DNA from: CAYONM01 sp964405325
Lineage (GTDB): Bacteria > Planctomycetota > UBA11346
Reading direction: 5' to 3'
Length of the DNA stretch: 8,591 nucleotides
Assembly (NCBI GenBank): GCA_964405325.1
Contig: CAYONM010000164.1
Span: 1 to 8,591 of the forward strand
Shown: in pieces, positions 1-6,220 of the stretch
Position numbering within the stretch: position 1 is the stretch's first letter
How the letters are laid out: each line of letters begins with the position of its first letter
Made by a program: the position numbers and the translations under genes
Notes under the pieces: generated by a model
What the model was told of the DNA's origin: nothing
Seen by the model: the letters and a program-made list of their open reading frames with translations, nothing else
Database searches by the model: none

Positions 1-35
1 GTGGTCTCACCCAGCGCATTCTCGATAATCGATGA
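1..35 (+). CDS. Possible 3' end of a truncated gene
   Basis: Reading from base 3, the frame gives GLTQRILDNR followed by TGA at 33-35. The short stretch has ordinary codons and an amphipathic, charged C-terminal look. The hairpin repeat R1 begins directly after this stop, just as copy R2 begins directly after the stop of the DUF4404 gene, and this is the main reason to think the stop is a real gene end. Only ten codons are visible, so no family can be named. The alternative is that these bases are non-coding, or that they hold the first codons of a minus-strand gene starting at 19 (MRWVRP). Confidence 0.35.
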   Translation, partial: GLTQRILDNR

Positions 36-120
36 CGGCTTTTATCAGAGGGGGCGCTGCCCCCTCGCGGCATCCGTCGCACCCGCCAGTCGGGTTCCGG
101 TCGCACGCTCCTCCGTCGCG
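36..120 (+). repeat. Post-stop GC-rich hairpin repeat, copy R1 (long form)
   Basis: Directly after the TGA at 33-35 comes CGG-CTTT-ATCA, then a perfect 8-bp stem (48-55 with 59-66, loop GCT), then TCG. Copy R2 at 3721-3764 follows its stop in the same order. R1 carries about 40 extra bases between the hairpin and a shared tail: CGCTCCTCCGTCGCG at 106-120 matches 3750-3764 at 14 of 15 positions. The extra segment contains a second small hairpin (ACCCG 81-85 with CGGGT 91-95) and two more TCGCAC-like units (76-82, 100-106). Two copies in 8.6 kb suggest a dispersed intergenic repeat family. Confidence 0.6.
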
Positions 121-302
121 GTTCGCCCGCTACCCGAGCATTTTTCGGCGGCACTCGCTTGGTGACCGAGAACGGTGTCCGAATCCGATCGCTCCTGGCG
201 CCGTCGCCCGCTGACGGCATTGAGAATTCGTGCAGCCAGGCCGGTGTCCGTCCTCGCATCCACCTGACTTGCCTTCTCCGGGGTCATCTCCAGCATCCTG
301 GC
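121..302. other. Non-coding stretch upstream of the FabI-like gene
   Basis: No convincing gene is seen. The frame of the downstream reductase stays open back to about 159, but that extension does not resemble any enoyl reductase N-terminus. A 6-bp inverted repeat, GCCGTC (200-205) with GACGGC (213-218), has a 7-base loop and no T tract, so it is not a convincing terminator. I could not find a credible sigma-70 promoter. TTGAGA at 220-225 resembles a -35 box but has no matching -10 at the usual spacing. Confidence 0.5.
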
Positions 303-1058
303 ATGCTTCAGCAACGGGTGGTCCTGGTGACCGGTATCAGCAATGCGCGCTCCTTGGCCGCGGCCGCGGCGCGGGCCTGTGCGGCGGCGGGGGCCCAGCT
401 GATTGCCACCTGGCAGGACGAGCGGCGGTGGCGTGGCGTGGCGCAGGTGCTGGCGGAGGTGCAGCCGGACGCGCTGTGCTGCCAGTTGGATGTGACCCGG
501 CCGGAGACGGTCGCCAGTTGTCTGGCGCAGATCCGCGAGCGATACGGTCGGTTGGATGGGGTGCTGCATGCCATGGCCCATGCCCGGCTGGGGCAGCGGG
601 TTCTAGATGTGGCCGACGAGGATTATCAGCAGGCCCTGGCGGTGTCGGCGCGCTCGCTGGCGCAGGTGGTGCAGGCGGCCGAAGATCTGCTCAGCGATGG
701 CAGCAAGATCTGCACTCTGACCTACCAGGGCTCTCGTTACATGATGCCTGGCTATAATTTGATGGGGGTCGCCAAGGCAGCCTTGGAGGCATCGGTGCGC
801 TATCTTGCGTGGGAACTGGGCCAGCGGCAGATCCACGTGAATGCGGTGTCGGCCGGTTCGGTGCGGACCGCCGCGGCCAGTGCGGTGCCGGGTTTCAAGG
901 CCCGGTACCAGGCGGCGGCGGAGCGGGCGCCCCTGCGGCGCAACGTGCAGGCCAGTGAGGTTGGTCGGGCGGTTTGCTGGTTGCTGTCGCCCTTTTCCGA
1001 TGGCATTACCGGCCAGGTGATCGCGGTGGACGCGGGGGTGAGCAGTGTCGGGGCCTGA
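303..1058 (+). CDS. FabI-like enoyl-[acyl-carrier-protein] reductase (divergent, SDR family)
   Basis: This 251-residue short-chain dehydrogenase/reductase belongs to the FabI branch, whose members reduce trans-2-enoyl-ACP with NAD(P)H in the last step of fatty-acid elongation in the cytoplasm. FabI hallmarks are visible: the cofactor loop G11-x5-S17-L18-A19, Q38 after the second strand, D63-V64, the catalytic Y141 and Y151 with K158 (Y-x9-Y-x6-K, as in E. coli Y146/Y156/K163), SAG-x2-RT at 183-189, APLRR at 209-213 and GITGQ at 234-238. The ATG at 303 was chosen because the Rossmann strand VVLVTGIS then begins at residue 6, as in FabI; E. coli FabI has 262 residues. The ribosome binding site is weak. 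Oddities: the segment equivalent to E. coli HSIGFA is HAMAHA, the following loop is a few residues shorter, and P of SAGPIRT is S. It may be a second, specialised reductase and not the housekeeping FabI. It overlaps the U32 gene. Confidence 0.8.
   Translation: MLQQRVVLVTGISNARSLAAAAARACAAAGAQLIATWQDERRWRGVAQVLAEVQPDALCCQLDVTRPETVASCLAQIRERYGRLDGVLHAMAHARLGQRVLDVADEDYQQALAVSARSLAQVVQAAEDLLSDGSKICTLTYQGSRYMMPGYNLMGVAKAALEASVRYLAWELGQRQIHVNAVSAGSVRTAAASAVPGFKARYQAAAERAPLRRNVQASEVGRAVCWLLSPFSDGITGQVIAVDAGVSSVGA
1034..1041 (+). promoter_or_regulatory. Ribosome binding site that fixes the GTG start of the U32 gene
   Basis: GGGGGTGA lies inside the end of the FabI-like gene and matches the canonical GGAGGTGA at 7 of 8 bases. 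Six bases separate its GGGGG core from the GTG at 1045. An in-frame TGA at 1039-1041 rules out any earlier start. Confidence 0.6.
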
Positions 1059-3423
1059 GGTGCTGGCGCCAGCCGGGGCGCCGGCTTGCCTGGAGGCTGC
1101 GGTTGCTGGCGGGGCGCATGCGGTGTATTTCGGCCTGCGCCACTTTAATGCCCGTGGTCGCGCCGAGAATTTTCGGATGGCGGATCTGCCGGCCCAGCTG
1201 GATTATCTGCACGACCATGGTCTGAAGGCCTATCTGACGCTGAATACCCTGATCCACGATGACGAGTTCGGCAAGGCTCTGACGCTGGCGCAGGCAGCGC
1301 ATATCGCGGCGGTGGATGCGGTGTTGGTGCAGGATCTCGGTCTCTGGCGCGTGTTGCGGCAGGAATTACCGGATTTGCCGTTGCATGCCTCGACGCAGAT
1401 GACGGTGCACAGCCCAGAGCAGATCAGAGTCTTGGCGCAGTGGGGTGCGCAGCGGGTGGTGCTGGCGCGGGAATTGTCTCTGGTGGAAGTCCGTGCCTGT
1501 ACCCGGGCGGCCGCGGAACTCGGGGTGGAGACCGAGCATTTCGTGCATGGCGCTATGTGTTATGCCTATTCCGGGCAGTGCTTGATGTCGAATTTTGCTG
1601 GCTGTCGCAGCGCGAATCGTGGCACCTGTGCCCAGAATTGCCGCTACGATTATACCAGCGAAGGCAATACTGACAGTCTGATCAGCCTGAAGGATCTGGC
1701 AGCAATTCAACTGGTGGCGGCCCTGGCCGATGCCGGCGTCGCCAGCCTGAAAATAGAGGGGCGGCTGAAGGGACCGGACTATGTCTATACGGTCAGCCGG
1801 GTGTATCGCCGGGCGGTAGATGCCTGGTCAACCGGTGATATGATGGATTGGAACTGGGTGCGGCGGCAATTGAGCGGAGTGTTCACCCGTGGCCATTCCG
1901 ATGCTGCGTTGCGTGGGGATTATTCCAATAATATGCGCATCCTTATGGGTGGCGATGCCAGGCAGGCGGATTGCCATCTTCAGGGGGGCTCGCGCAAGCA
2001 GGGGTGGGTGCTGGTGTCGGGCTCGCGGCCGCCGCAGGTCGGCGAAGGCTTCCAGTTCAGTCAGGGGCGTTTCAACGATGGCTTTCTGGTGACCGCGGTG
2101 GAAGCGGCTGGTGACGGCTTGTGGCGGTGTCGGGCGCGCTTGGCGTTGCGTGGACCGGGGTTGGGCCGGGACATCCCCTGTTTTCGCAATGCCGACCAGA
2201 CGCAGGCCCAGGCGGCGGACAAGGCCATGGCTCAGGTTCGTCTGGCGGCGCATCGTGGTGGCGGCTTGGCTCTGCAGGGCCGGTTTATCGTGCATCCCGG
2301 TGAGCCGGTCCGCTGGCAACTGCGTTGTCGTGATGGTCGGGCGGTTGAGATCTGTGGCCCGGAAGCGGCTGCGGCGACGCGGCGGCCCCTGAGCAGCGAA
2401 CAGGTGCAGGCTGTGCTGGGGGCCTTGGGGGGGACGCCGTATCGTCTGCAGGACTTGCAGGTGGACATGCCGGAGCCGGTGTTCCTGCCGCTTTCGGGTC
2501 TGAAACGCTTGCGGCGCGAAGCAGTGGCGGCTTTGGATGCGCAGCCGCTGCCGGGCATTGCCTGGCAGGCACCGGCCGTGCAGCCGGTGGCGGCGCGACC
2601 AACGGCGCTGTGGGTCGTGGTTGCATCAGCAGTCGCAGCCCGTGCGGCTCTGGACAGCGGTGCCGATGGCGTGGTACTGGACGATCCCTGCCTGGATCTG
2701 TGGCGCGAGCGCTGTCCGGATTTGCAGGCTTATGCTGACATCCCAGCCTCCCAGCGGCTTTTGCGGCATCCAGTGACGCGAGCGGTGAGTCCGCATCTAG
2801 CCGGTCTCGGTTGGGCGGTATTGGCTGGTCAGATCGGGGTGTTGGCGGCGGCGAGTCAGGCTGGGTTGCCGGTGGTGGTCGACCACTTTTGCAATGTGGT
2901 CAACAGCGCCTGCCTGGCCGCCTTGGGTGATGCGGGTGCGGATGCTGCGGTGATCAGCCTGGAATGCAGCGCCCGGGAAATTGCTCGGCTCTGCGCTCGA
3001 GCGGCCGCGATGCCAGGTTTGTGGTGCGTGGTCCATGGCCGGGTGATGAGTATGCTGACCCGCCAGGATCACGGTTTGGCGCCGGGAGAACTGCAGCGCC
3101 TACAAACGGTGGAGCGCGATGGTGGTTTACCGTATTTGCTGCAGGGGCGTCTGGGACGGCAGGCGGTGATTTGGGAAGCGCGCGAGCTGTGCTCCCCCCA
3201 GCATGCCGCCGCTACGGCTGGTCTGGTGGATGCCTGGCTGCTGGAGACGGCGCATGTTCCACCGGATCTGCTGTCGACGCTGGTGAGCGACTACCGGGCC
3301 TTGGCCGATGGTGCGGATCGCGCCGCCGCCATCGAGCGGTTGACCGATGGCTATGCCTTGGACGGTCGTTTCGCTGGACACCTGGATATCGGCAGTCGCG
3401 CCCTGGACGAGGTTCGGGCCTGA
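1045..3423 (+). CDS. U32 family protein with DUF3656 (RlhA/TrhP-type hydroxylation family)
   Basis: The protein has 792 residues. U32 proteins are called peptidases, but characterised bacterial members (RlhA, TrhP, UbiU/UbiV) are Fe-S proteins that hydroxylate RNA or quinone precursors. Residues 1-290 form the U32 TIM-barrel: EVLAPAG at 5-11, HASTQ at 114-118, VLARELSL at 139-146, the signature HGAMCYAYSGQC at 168-179, RSANRGTC at 188-195, and SLKIEGRLKG at 234-243. Cysteines 172, 179, 195 and 199 fit the family's 4Fe-4S ligands. Residues about 320-500 match DUF3656, ending FLPLSGLKRLRREA. Residues about 520-750 look like a second, degenerate barrel repeat (NVVNSACLAALGDAGAD near 617, VVHGRVMSML at 662). 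E. coli RlhA has about 650 residues, so this is the long form. The GTG start overlaps the FabI-like gene by 14 bases, suggesting translational coupling. The substrate (rRNA C2501, tRNA or other) cannot be told. Confidence 0.88.
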   Translation: MSGPEVLAPAGAPACLEAAVAGGAHAVYFGLRHFNARGRAENFRMADLPAQLDYLHDHGLKAYLTLNTLIHDDEFGKALTLAQAAHIAAVDAVLVQDLGLWRVLRQELPDLPLHASTQMTVHSPEQIRVLAQWGAQRVVLARELSLVEVRACTRAAAELGVETEHFVHGAMCYAYSGQCLMSNFAGCRSANRGTCAQNCRYDYTSEGNTDSLISLKDLAAIQLVAALADAGVASLKIEGRLKGPDYVYTVSRVYRRAVDAWSTGDMMDWNWVRRQLSGVFTRGHSDAALRGDYSNNMRILMGGDARQADCHLQGGSRKQGWVLVSGSRPPQVGEGFQFSQGRFNDGFLVTAVEAAGDGLWRCRARLALRGPGLGRDIPCFRNADQTQAQAADKAMAQVRLAAHRGGGLALQGRFIVHPGEPVRWQLRCRDGRAVEICGPEAAAATRRPLSSEQVQAVLGALGGTPYRLQDLQVDMPEPVFLPLSGLKRLRREAVAALDAQPLPGIAWQAPAVQPVAARPTALWVVVASAVAARAALDSGADGVVLDDPCLDLWRERCPDLQAYADIPASQRLLRHPVTRAVSPHLAGLGWAVLAGQIGVLAAASQAGLPVVVDHFCNVVNSACLAALGDAGADAAVISLECSAREIARLCARAAAMPGLWCVVHGRVMSMLTRQDHGLAPGELQRLQTVERDGGLPYLLQGRLGRQAVIWEARELCSPQHAAATAGLVDAWLLETAHVPPDLLSTLVSDYRALADGADRAAAIERLTDGYALDGRFAGHLDIGSRALDEVRA

Positions 3424-3448
3424 CGTGGCCTGGGTCTGCTGGTACCAT
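3420..3448 (+). promoter_or_regulatory. Weak sigma-70-like promoter before the DUF4404 gene
   Basis: CTGACG (3420-3425) and TACCAT (3443-3448) are separated by 17 bases; each matches its consensus hexamer at 4 of 6 positions. CATAAT at 3445-3450 is an alternative -10. The element sits in the 45-base gap after the U32 gene and could give the small gene its own transcription, but it is weak and may be chance. Confidence 0.25.
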
Positions 3449-3456
3449 AATGGAGC

Positions 3457-3463
3457 AAGGAGG
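3457..3463 (+). promoter_or_regulatory. Strong ribosome binding site for the DUF4404 gene
   Basis: AAGGAGG lies 5 bases before the ATG at 3469. It is the best Shine-Dalgarno match in the window and supports this short gene as real. Confidence 0.75.
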
Positions 3464-3468
3464 CACCC

Positions 3469-3720
3469 ATGTCCCGAAATGAGCTGCATCAGCTGCTGGA
3501 CCGTCTGCACGAGGAGCTGCAGGACCCCGAGGCCATCGATCAGGCGGTGATCGACGATCTGCAGCGTCTGCTGACGGATATTCGCCATGTCTTGCACCGG
3601 GATGAGCCGGCGGGTTATCTGGCCGAAGAATTCGATGCCGCCGCCGCGCGTATGGAGGCACATCCCCTGGCCAATCTGGTCAATCAAGTTGTCGACTTAT
3701 TGGGCAAGTCGGGGATTTGA
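3469..3720 (+). CDS. DUF4404 family small protein
   Basis: This 83-residue protein matches the pattern of DUF4404, a family of small uncharacterised proteobacterial proteins. An N-terminal helix, ELHQLLDRLHEEL (residues 4-16), is followed by an acidic stretch, a second helix with DDLQRLLTDIRHVL (26-39), and the conserved C-terminal block AARMEAHPLANLVNQVVDLL (59-78), ending KSGI. It has no signal peptide, membrane segment or cysteine; it is acidic, largely helical and probably cytoplasmic. Its function is not known and I do not infer one. It follows the U32 gene by 45 bases and could be co-transcribed with it, but its strong ribosome binding site means it need not be translationally coupled. 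Its stop abuts repeat R2. Confidence 0.82.
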   Translation: MSRNELHQLLDRLHEELQDPEAIDQAVIDDLQRLLTDIRHVLHRDEPAGYLAEEFDAAAARMEAHPLANLVNQVVDLLGKSGI

Positions 3721-3764
3721 CGGGGCTTTCAAAGGGGGGTTCGCCCCCTCGCTCCTTCGTCGCG
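3721..3764 (+). repeat. Post-stop GC-rich hairpin repeat, copy R2 (short form)
   Basis: Immediately after the TGA of the DUF4404 gene the sequence runs CGGGGCTTTCAAA, hairpin, TCG, then CGCTCCTTCGTCGCG. This parallels R1 (36-120) in order and distance from the stop, but lacks R1's roughly 40-base internal segment. It lies between two convergent genes. Confidence 0.6.
3734..3749. terminator. GGGGG-TTCG-CCCCC hairpin between convergent genes (possible weak terminator)
   Basis: Five G-C pairs (3735-3739 with 3744-3748), extended by one G-U pair, close a TTCG loop; in plus-strand RNA this is the very stable UUCG tetraloop. No T tract follows on the plus strand. On the minus strand the hairpin is followed by TTTGAAAG and lies about 27 bases past the esterase-like stop, so it may act as a weak terminator or 3'-end stabiliser for that gene. 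Confidence 0.3.
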
Positions 3765-3775
3765 ACTTGGTCGTT

Positions 3776-4501
3776 TTACCGCCGGATCTTCAGGTGCTGC
3801 GCCTGGAAGGCCAGGGCCTCGGGCAGGTGGCCTTCCCAGTAGGCCCAGCTGTGGGTGCCGGGGAACTCGGCGTAGCGGTGTTTGATGTCGCGTTCCTTGA
3901 GCCATTCGTGGAAGACGCGGTTTTCTTCGGCGAAGGCGTCCTTGTTGCCGCAGTCCAAGTACAGCCGTGGCATACGGCTCTTCTGTTTCAAGTGGACGCT
4001 GAGGTCGTCATCGGGGGCGAGGGTGTCGCCAAAAATACCCGTCAGTGCGTTGTTCTGGGCCAGCAGGCCGGCGATGTCGATCTGGGCGGAATGCACAGCG
4101 ATCACGGAAAACTGCTCGCGATGCTTCAGTCCCAGTTTCAATGCGCCGTAGCCACCCATGCCCATGCCGCCAATGCCGCGACCAGCGCGATGATTGACGG
4201 TATTGAAGTGCTGATCGACGAAGCTGATGGTTTCCAGGAGATGACTCTCGTAATTGAAATGCCCACAGACGGCGTCGGTGTAATAGCCCTTGCCGCCTTC
4301 TGGTAGGACGACCATCAGATCCTGCTCGAAGGCATAGCGCTCGATGCAGCTATGCCGGAGCCAGGAGCTGTATTGCTGACCGTAGTCGTGCAATTGGTAG
4401 ACCACGCGCATGGGGCGCTGTTGATTGTCCGGAGCCAGAACCAGCAGGTCGCTTTCCTTGCCGAGGGTCTGGCTTTGATGGGTGATGCGGAAGACTGCCA
4501 T
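3776..4501 (-). CDS. Esterase-D-like alpha/beta hydrolase homologue lacking the catalytic serine
   Basis: This 241-residue protein matches the putative esterase family (PF00756; esterase D, S-formylglutathione hydrolase, tributyrin esterase). Family landmarks appear in order: VVYQLHDYGQQYSSWLR (33-49), VVLPEGGKGYYTDAVCGH (64-81), the nucleophile-elbow region GGMGMGGYGALKLGLKH (111-127), LYLDCGNKDAF (180-190) and FPGTHSWAYW (213-222). Asp188 and His217 of the triad are in place. However, the elbow normally reads GLSMGGYGAL and here reads GMGMGGYGAL, so the nucleophile serine is Gly114 (codon GGC). The oxyanion-hole HG motif is H38-D39. The frame is intact and the rest is well conserved, so it looks like a maintained pseudoenzyme and not a decaying gene. 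There is no signal peptide, so it is probably cytoplasmic. ATG at 4501 was preferred to GTG at 4504 because GGAG then lies 5 bases upstream. It is divergent from the lipoprotein operon. Confidence 0.82.
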   Translation of the reverse strand: MAVFRITHQSQTLGKESDLLVLAPDNQQRPMRVVYQLHDYGQQYSSWLRHSCIERYAFEQDLMVVLPEGGKGYYTDAVCGHFNYESHLLETISFVDQHFNTVNHRAGRGIGGMGMGGYGALKLGLKHREQFSVIAVHSAQIDIAGLLAQNNALTGIFGDTLAPDDDLSVHLKQKSRMPRLYLDCGNKDAFAEENRVFHEWLKERDIKHRYAEFPGTHSWAYWEGHLPEALAFQAQHLKIRR

Positions 4502-4573
4502 CACGACTCCATGCTTGTGGCTCGGGGGGGAAGCGCATTATGAGCGCTGATCTTGCAAACTGGGTTTCCTACT
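4502..4573. promoter_or_regulatory. Divergent intergenic region with a small inverted repeat
   Basis: This 72-base gap must carry the 5' signals of both the minus-strand esterase-like gene and the plus-strand lipoprotein operon. It contains AGCGC (4532-4536) and GCGCT (4544-4548) around a 7-base AT-rich centre, a possible operator half-site pair. CATTAT at 4536-4541, with TTGTGG at 4515-4520, could be a plus-strand promoter, but the 15-base spacing is short. No strong ribosome binding site precedes the ATG at 4574. Confidence 0.3.
4507..4510 (-). promoter_or_regulatory. Ribosome binding site deciding the esterase-like start
   Basis: On the minus strand GGAG is followed by TCGTG and then the ATG at 4501. 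The spacing of 5 favours this ATG over the GTG at 4504, which would be only 2 bases away. Confidence 0.5.
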
Positions 4574-6193
4574 ATGTTTCTGGCGCGGCCAAGGCAATCG
4601 CATCATTATCTACTCATCGCTCTGGTGGCGTTGAGCGGCTGTTTTACCCGAGCTGGTGACCAGCACCGGCGTGGTTTGATCGACCATGTCCAGCACGGCG
4701 ATCTGGTGGCTGCCCAGGCGCAAGTGGACGACTTCTACGACTGCGACGAACAGCATCTCGGTGACAAGCATGGCCTGTTGTGGGCTATGCAGCGGGCTCG
4801 TCTGGCCCAGTTGGGTGGCGATTACTCCGAAAGCGAAGGTCTCTTGGATACGGCGGCCGAGCTGGTGGATGAGCATCGTGCCAAACGCATTTCCGGGATA
4901 GTCGGCTCGGCGGCGGTCAATGAGACCCTGAAAAGCTACGATGGTCAGGGCTATGAGCACTTGTTGGTGGATTATTTCCGCAGTCTGTCGGCCTTGGTCA
5001 CCGCCCAGCAGGCCGAGGGGCTGGTGCAGCTGCACACGCCGGCATTGCTGGGCGGCCTGCCGGTGACCGGCATGCCCACGCTCGACGCACAGAATCCGGC
5101 ACCGGTTTATGACCGTGCCATCGGTTTTGTCCGTCGCGCGGTTCTGGATCAGCTCCCCCGTATCCAGTGGGACTACGAGCACACCTGGATGGTGGATGCC
5201 CGGGTCGGCTCGGCACCCTTTCTGCATCTGTATGCCATCGCTTCGATCCTGGCCGCGCCGACGCGGACCGAAGGCGACCAGCAATTTGCCGATGCCATGG
5301 CCAGCCGCTGTGAGCAGGCCTATCGCCAGCAGCGGCAGGTGCTCAGCCAGGATGAGCGCATCCGCTATGAGGTGCAGACCGAAGCCCCGGCGATCATGGA
5401 TCTGCTGACCAGTGCCCGGCGCTTGTACGCCGGTGAAGCGCCGATGGCACCCGGCGAAGGCCTGGTGCTGGTGCTGGTACATCGCGATCTGGTGACCCGG
5501 CAGGAATCCCTGGATATCCGTATTCGCACTGGCGCGGGGGTGTATGGCGGCCTTTTCTCGCTATCTGACCGAGATCGCGAGCTGGGCCTGACCGTGAGCC
5601 AGATCACCCTGGGTCCTCTGCAGGTGGCCGCCAAGGGGCCAGGCAGCGAGGTCATCAATTTCTGGCCGCCGCTGCTGGTCGGGCCGAAGACCATCGAGGC
5701 CATGGGGACTGCCAACAAGGTGATCGGTTTCTCGCTGCCGGTGTATCGTCCCGATCAGCCCATTGCTGCTTCCGTGCCGGTTCGAGTCGGACCCAGCACC
5801 CTGGCCACCCAGGTGGTGGCTGACATCGACGCCCTGGCGCGAGCCACCCTCAAGGACCAGCAGCCCCGTCTGGCCACCAAGACCCTGGTCCGGGTGGTGG
5901 CCAAGCAGGCGGCGGTGCACGCTGGAGCCGAGGCCATGGAACGCGAGCAAGGCAAGCTGGCGGGCGTGTTCGCCTCCCTGGTGGGATCGGCAGCGATGAC
6001 CGCCACCGAGATCGCAGACTTGCGTTCCTGGTTTTTATTGCCCAATCATATCAGCGCGACCCTGCATGCGGTGCCGGCTGGCGAGCACACCGTGCAGCTG
6101 CCGTCCGCGGCTGGTGCGACGCCGGTGGCCACGGTCCAGGTACCGGCTGGTCGCTTGGTGGTGGTGCCCGTCGCCCTGATCGCTTCACCCTGA
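4574..6193 (+). CDS. COG3014 family lipoprotein
   Basis: This 539-residue protein matches the uncharacterised COG3014 family, which I recall as commonly encoded beside LpoB and LPP20-family lipoproteins. The signal peptide (hydrophobic LLIALVAL, 13-20) ends in the lipobox LSGC with C23; +2 is Phe, so outer-membrane sorting is expected. Residues about 30-145 are helical with TPR-like spacing. Residues 118-140 carry the family feature Y-x-G-x-x-Y-E followed by LLVDYFRSLSAL. The C-terminal half is beta-rich (about 290-420), then comes DIDALARATL (417-426) and a K/R-rich helix with RVVAK (440-444). The diagnostic ADLRSWFLLP (481-490) is followed by PAGEHTVQL (501-509). The ATG at 4574 was chosen because it gives a proper signal peptide; an in-frame TTG at 4553 would add seven residues. 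It is the first gene of a four-lipoprotein operon, 27 bases before lpoB. Its role is unknown; partnership with LpoB is inferred from context. Confidence 0.82.
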   Translation: MFLARPRQSHHYLLIALVALSGCFTRAGDQHRRGLIDHVQHGDLVAAQAQVDDFYDCDEQHLGDKHGLLWAMQRARLAQLGGDYSESEGLLDTAAELVDEHRAKRISGIVGSAAVNETLKSYDGQGYEHLLVDYFRSLSALVTAQQAEGLVQLHTPALLGGLPVTGMPTLDAQNPAPVYDRAIGFVRRAVLDQLPRIQWDYEHTWMVDARVGSAPFLHLYAIASILAAPTRTEGDQQFADAMASRCEQAYRQQRQVLSQDERIRYEVQTEAPAIMDLLTSARRLYAGEAPMAPGEGLVLVLVHRDLVTRQESLDIRIRTGAGVYGGLFSLSDRDRELGLTVSQITLGPLQVAAKGPGSEVINFWPPLLVGPKTIEAMGTANKVIGFSLPVYRPDQPIAASVPVRVGPSTLATQVVADIDALARATLKDQQPRLATKTLVRVVAKQAAVHAGAEAMEREQGKLAGVFASLVGSAAMTATEIADLRSWFLLPNHISATLHAVPAGEHTVQLPSAAGATPVATVQVPAGRLVVVPVALIASP

Positions 6194-6207
6194 ACCCTCC
6201 CGATATC

Positions 6208-6214
6208 AAAGGAG
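6208..6214 (+). promoter_or_regulatory. Strong ribosome binding site for lpoB
   Basis: AAAGGAG ends 6 bases before the ATG at 6221, inside the 27-base gap after the COG3014 gene. Confidence 0.7.
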
Positions 6215-6220
6215 TCCCTC

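Noticed and set aside
165..205. tRNA-like 3' half near GTGTCCGAATCCGATC
   Set aside because: The T-arm does not match GGTTCGAATCC, no acceptor stem pairs with it, and no CCA follows.
159..302. Upstream extension of the FabI-like protein
   Set aside because: The extra 48 residues do not match enoyl reductases. ATG at 303 gives the normal distance to the first Rossmann strand.
45..581. Minus-strand open frame opposite the FabI-like gene
   Set aside because: It has low-complexity Arg/Pro/His-rich composition typical of the antisense of GC-rich coding DNA. It covers a well-supported plus-strand gene.
3587..4306. Plus-strand open frame opposite the esterase-like gene
   Set aside because: It overlaps both DUF4404 and the esterase homologue in the wrong frame, and its sequence is a mirror of the esterase codons.
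3776..4501. Esterase-like gene as a decaying pseudogene
   Set aside because: The frame is intact over the full family length, has a ribosome binding site, and is conserved outside the catalytic positions. Loss of catalysis is better described as a pseudoenzyme.
4610..5482. Minus-strand open frame of 290 codons opposite the COG3014 gene
   Set aside because: It is an antisense shadow; the plus frame has a signal peptide, lipobox and family motifs.
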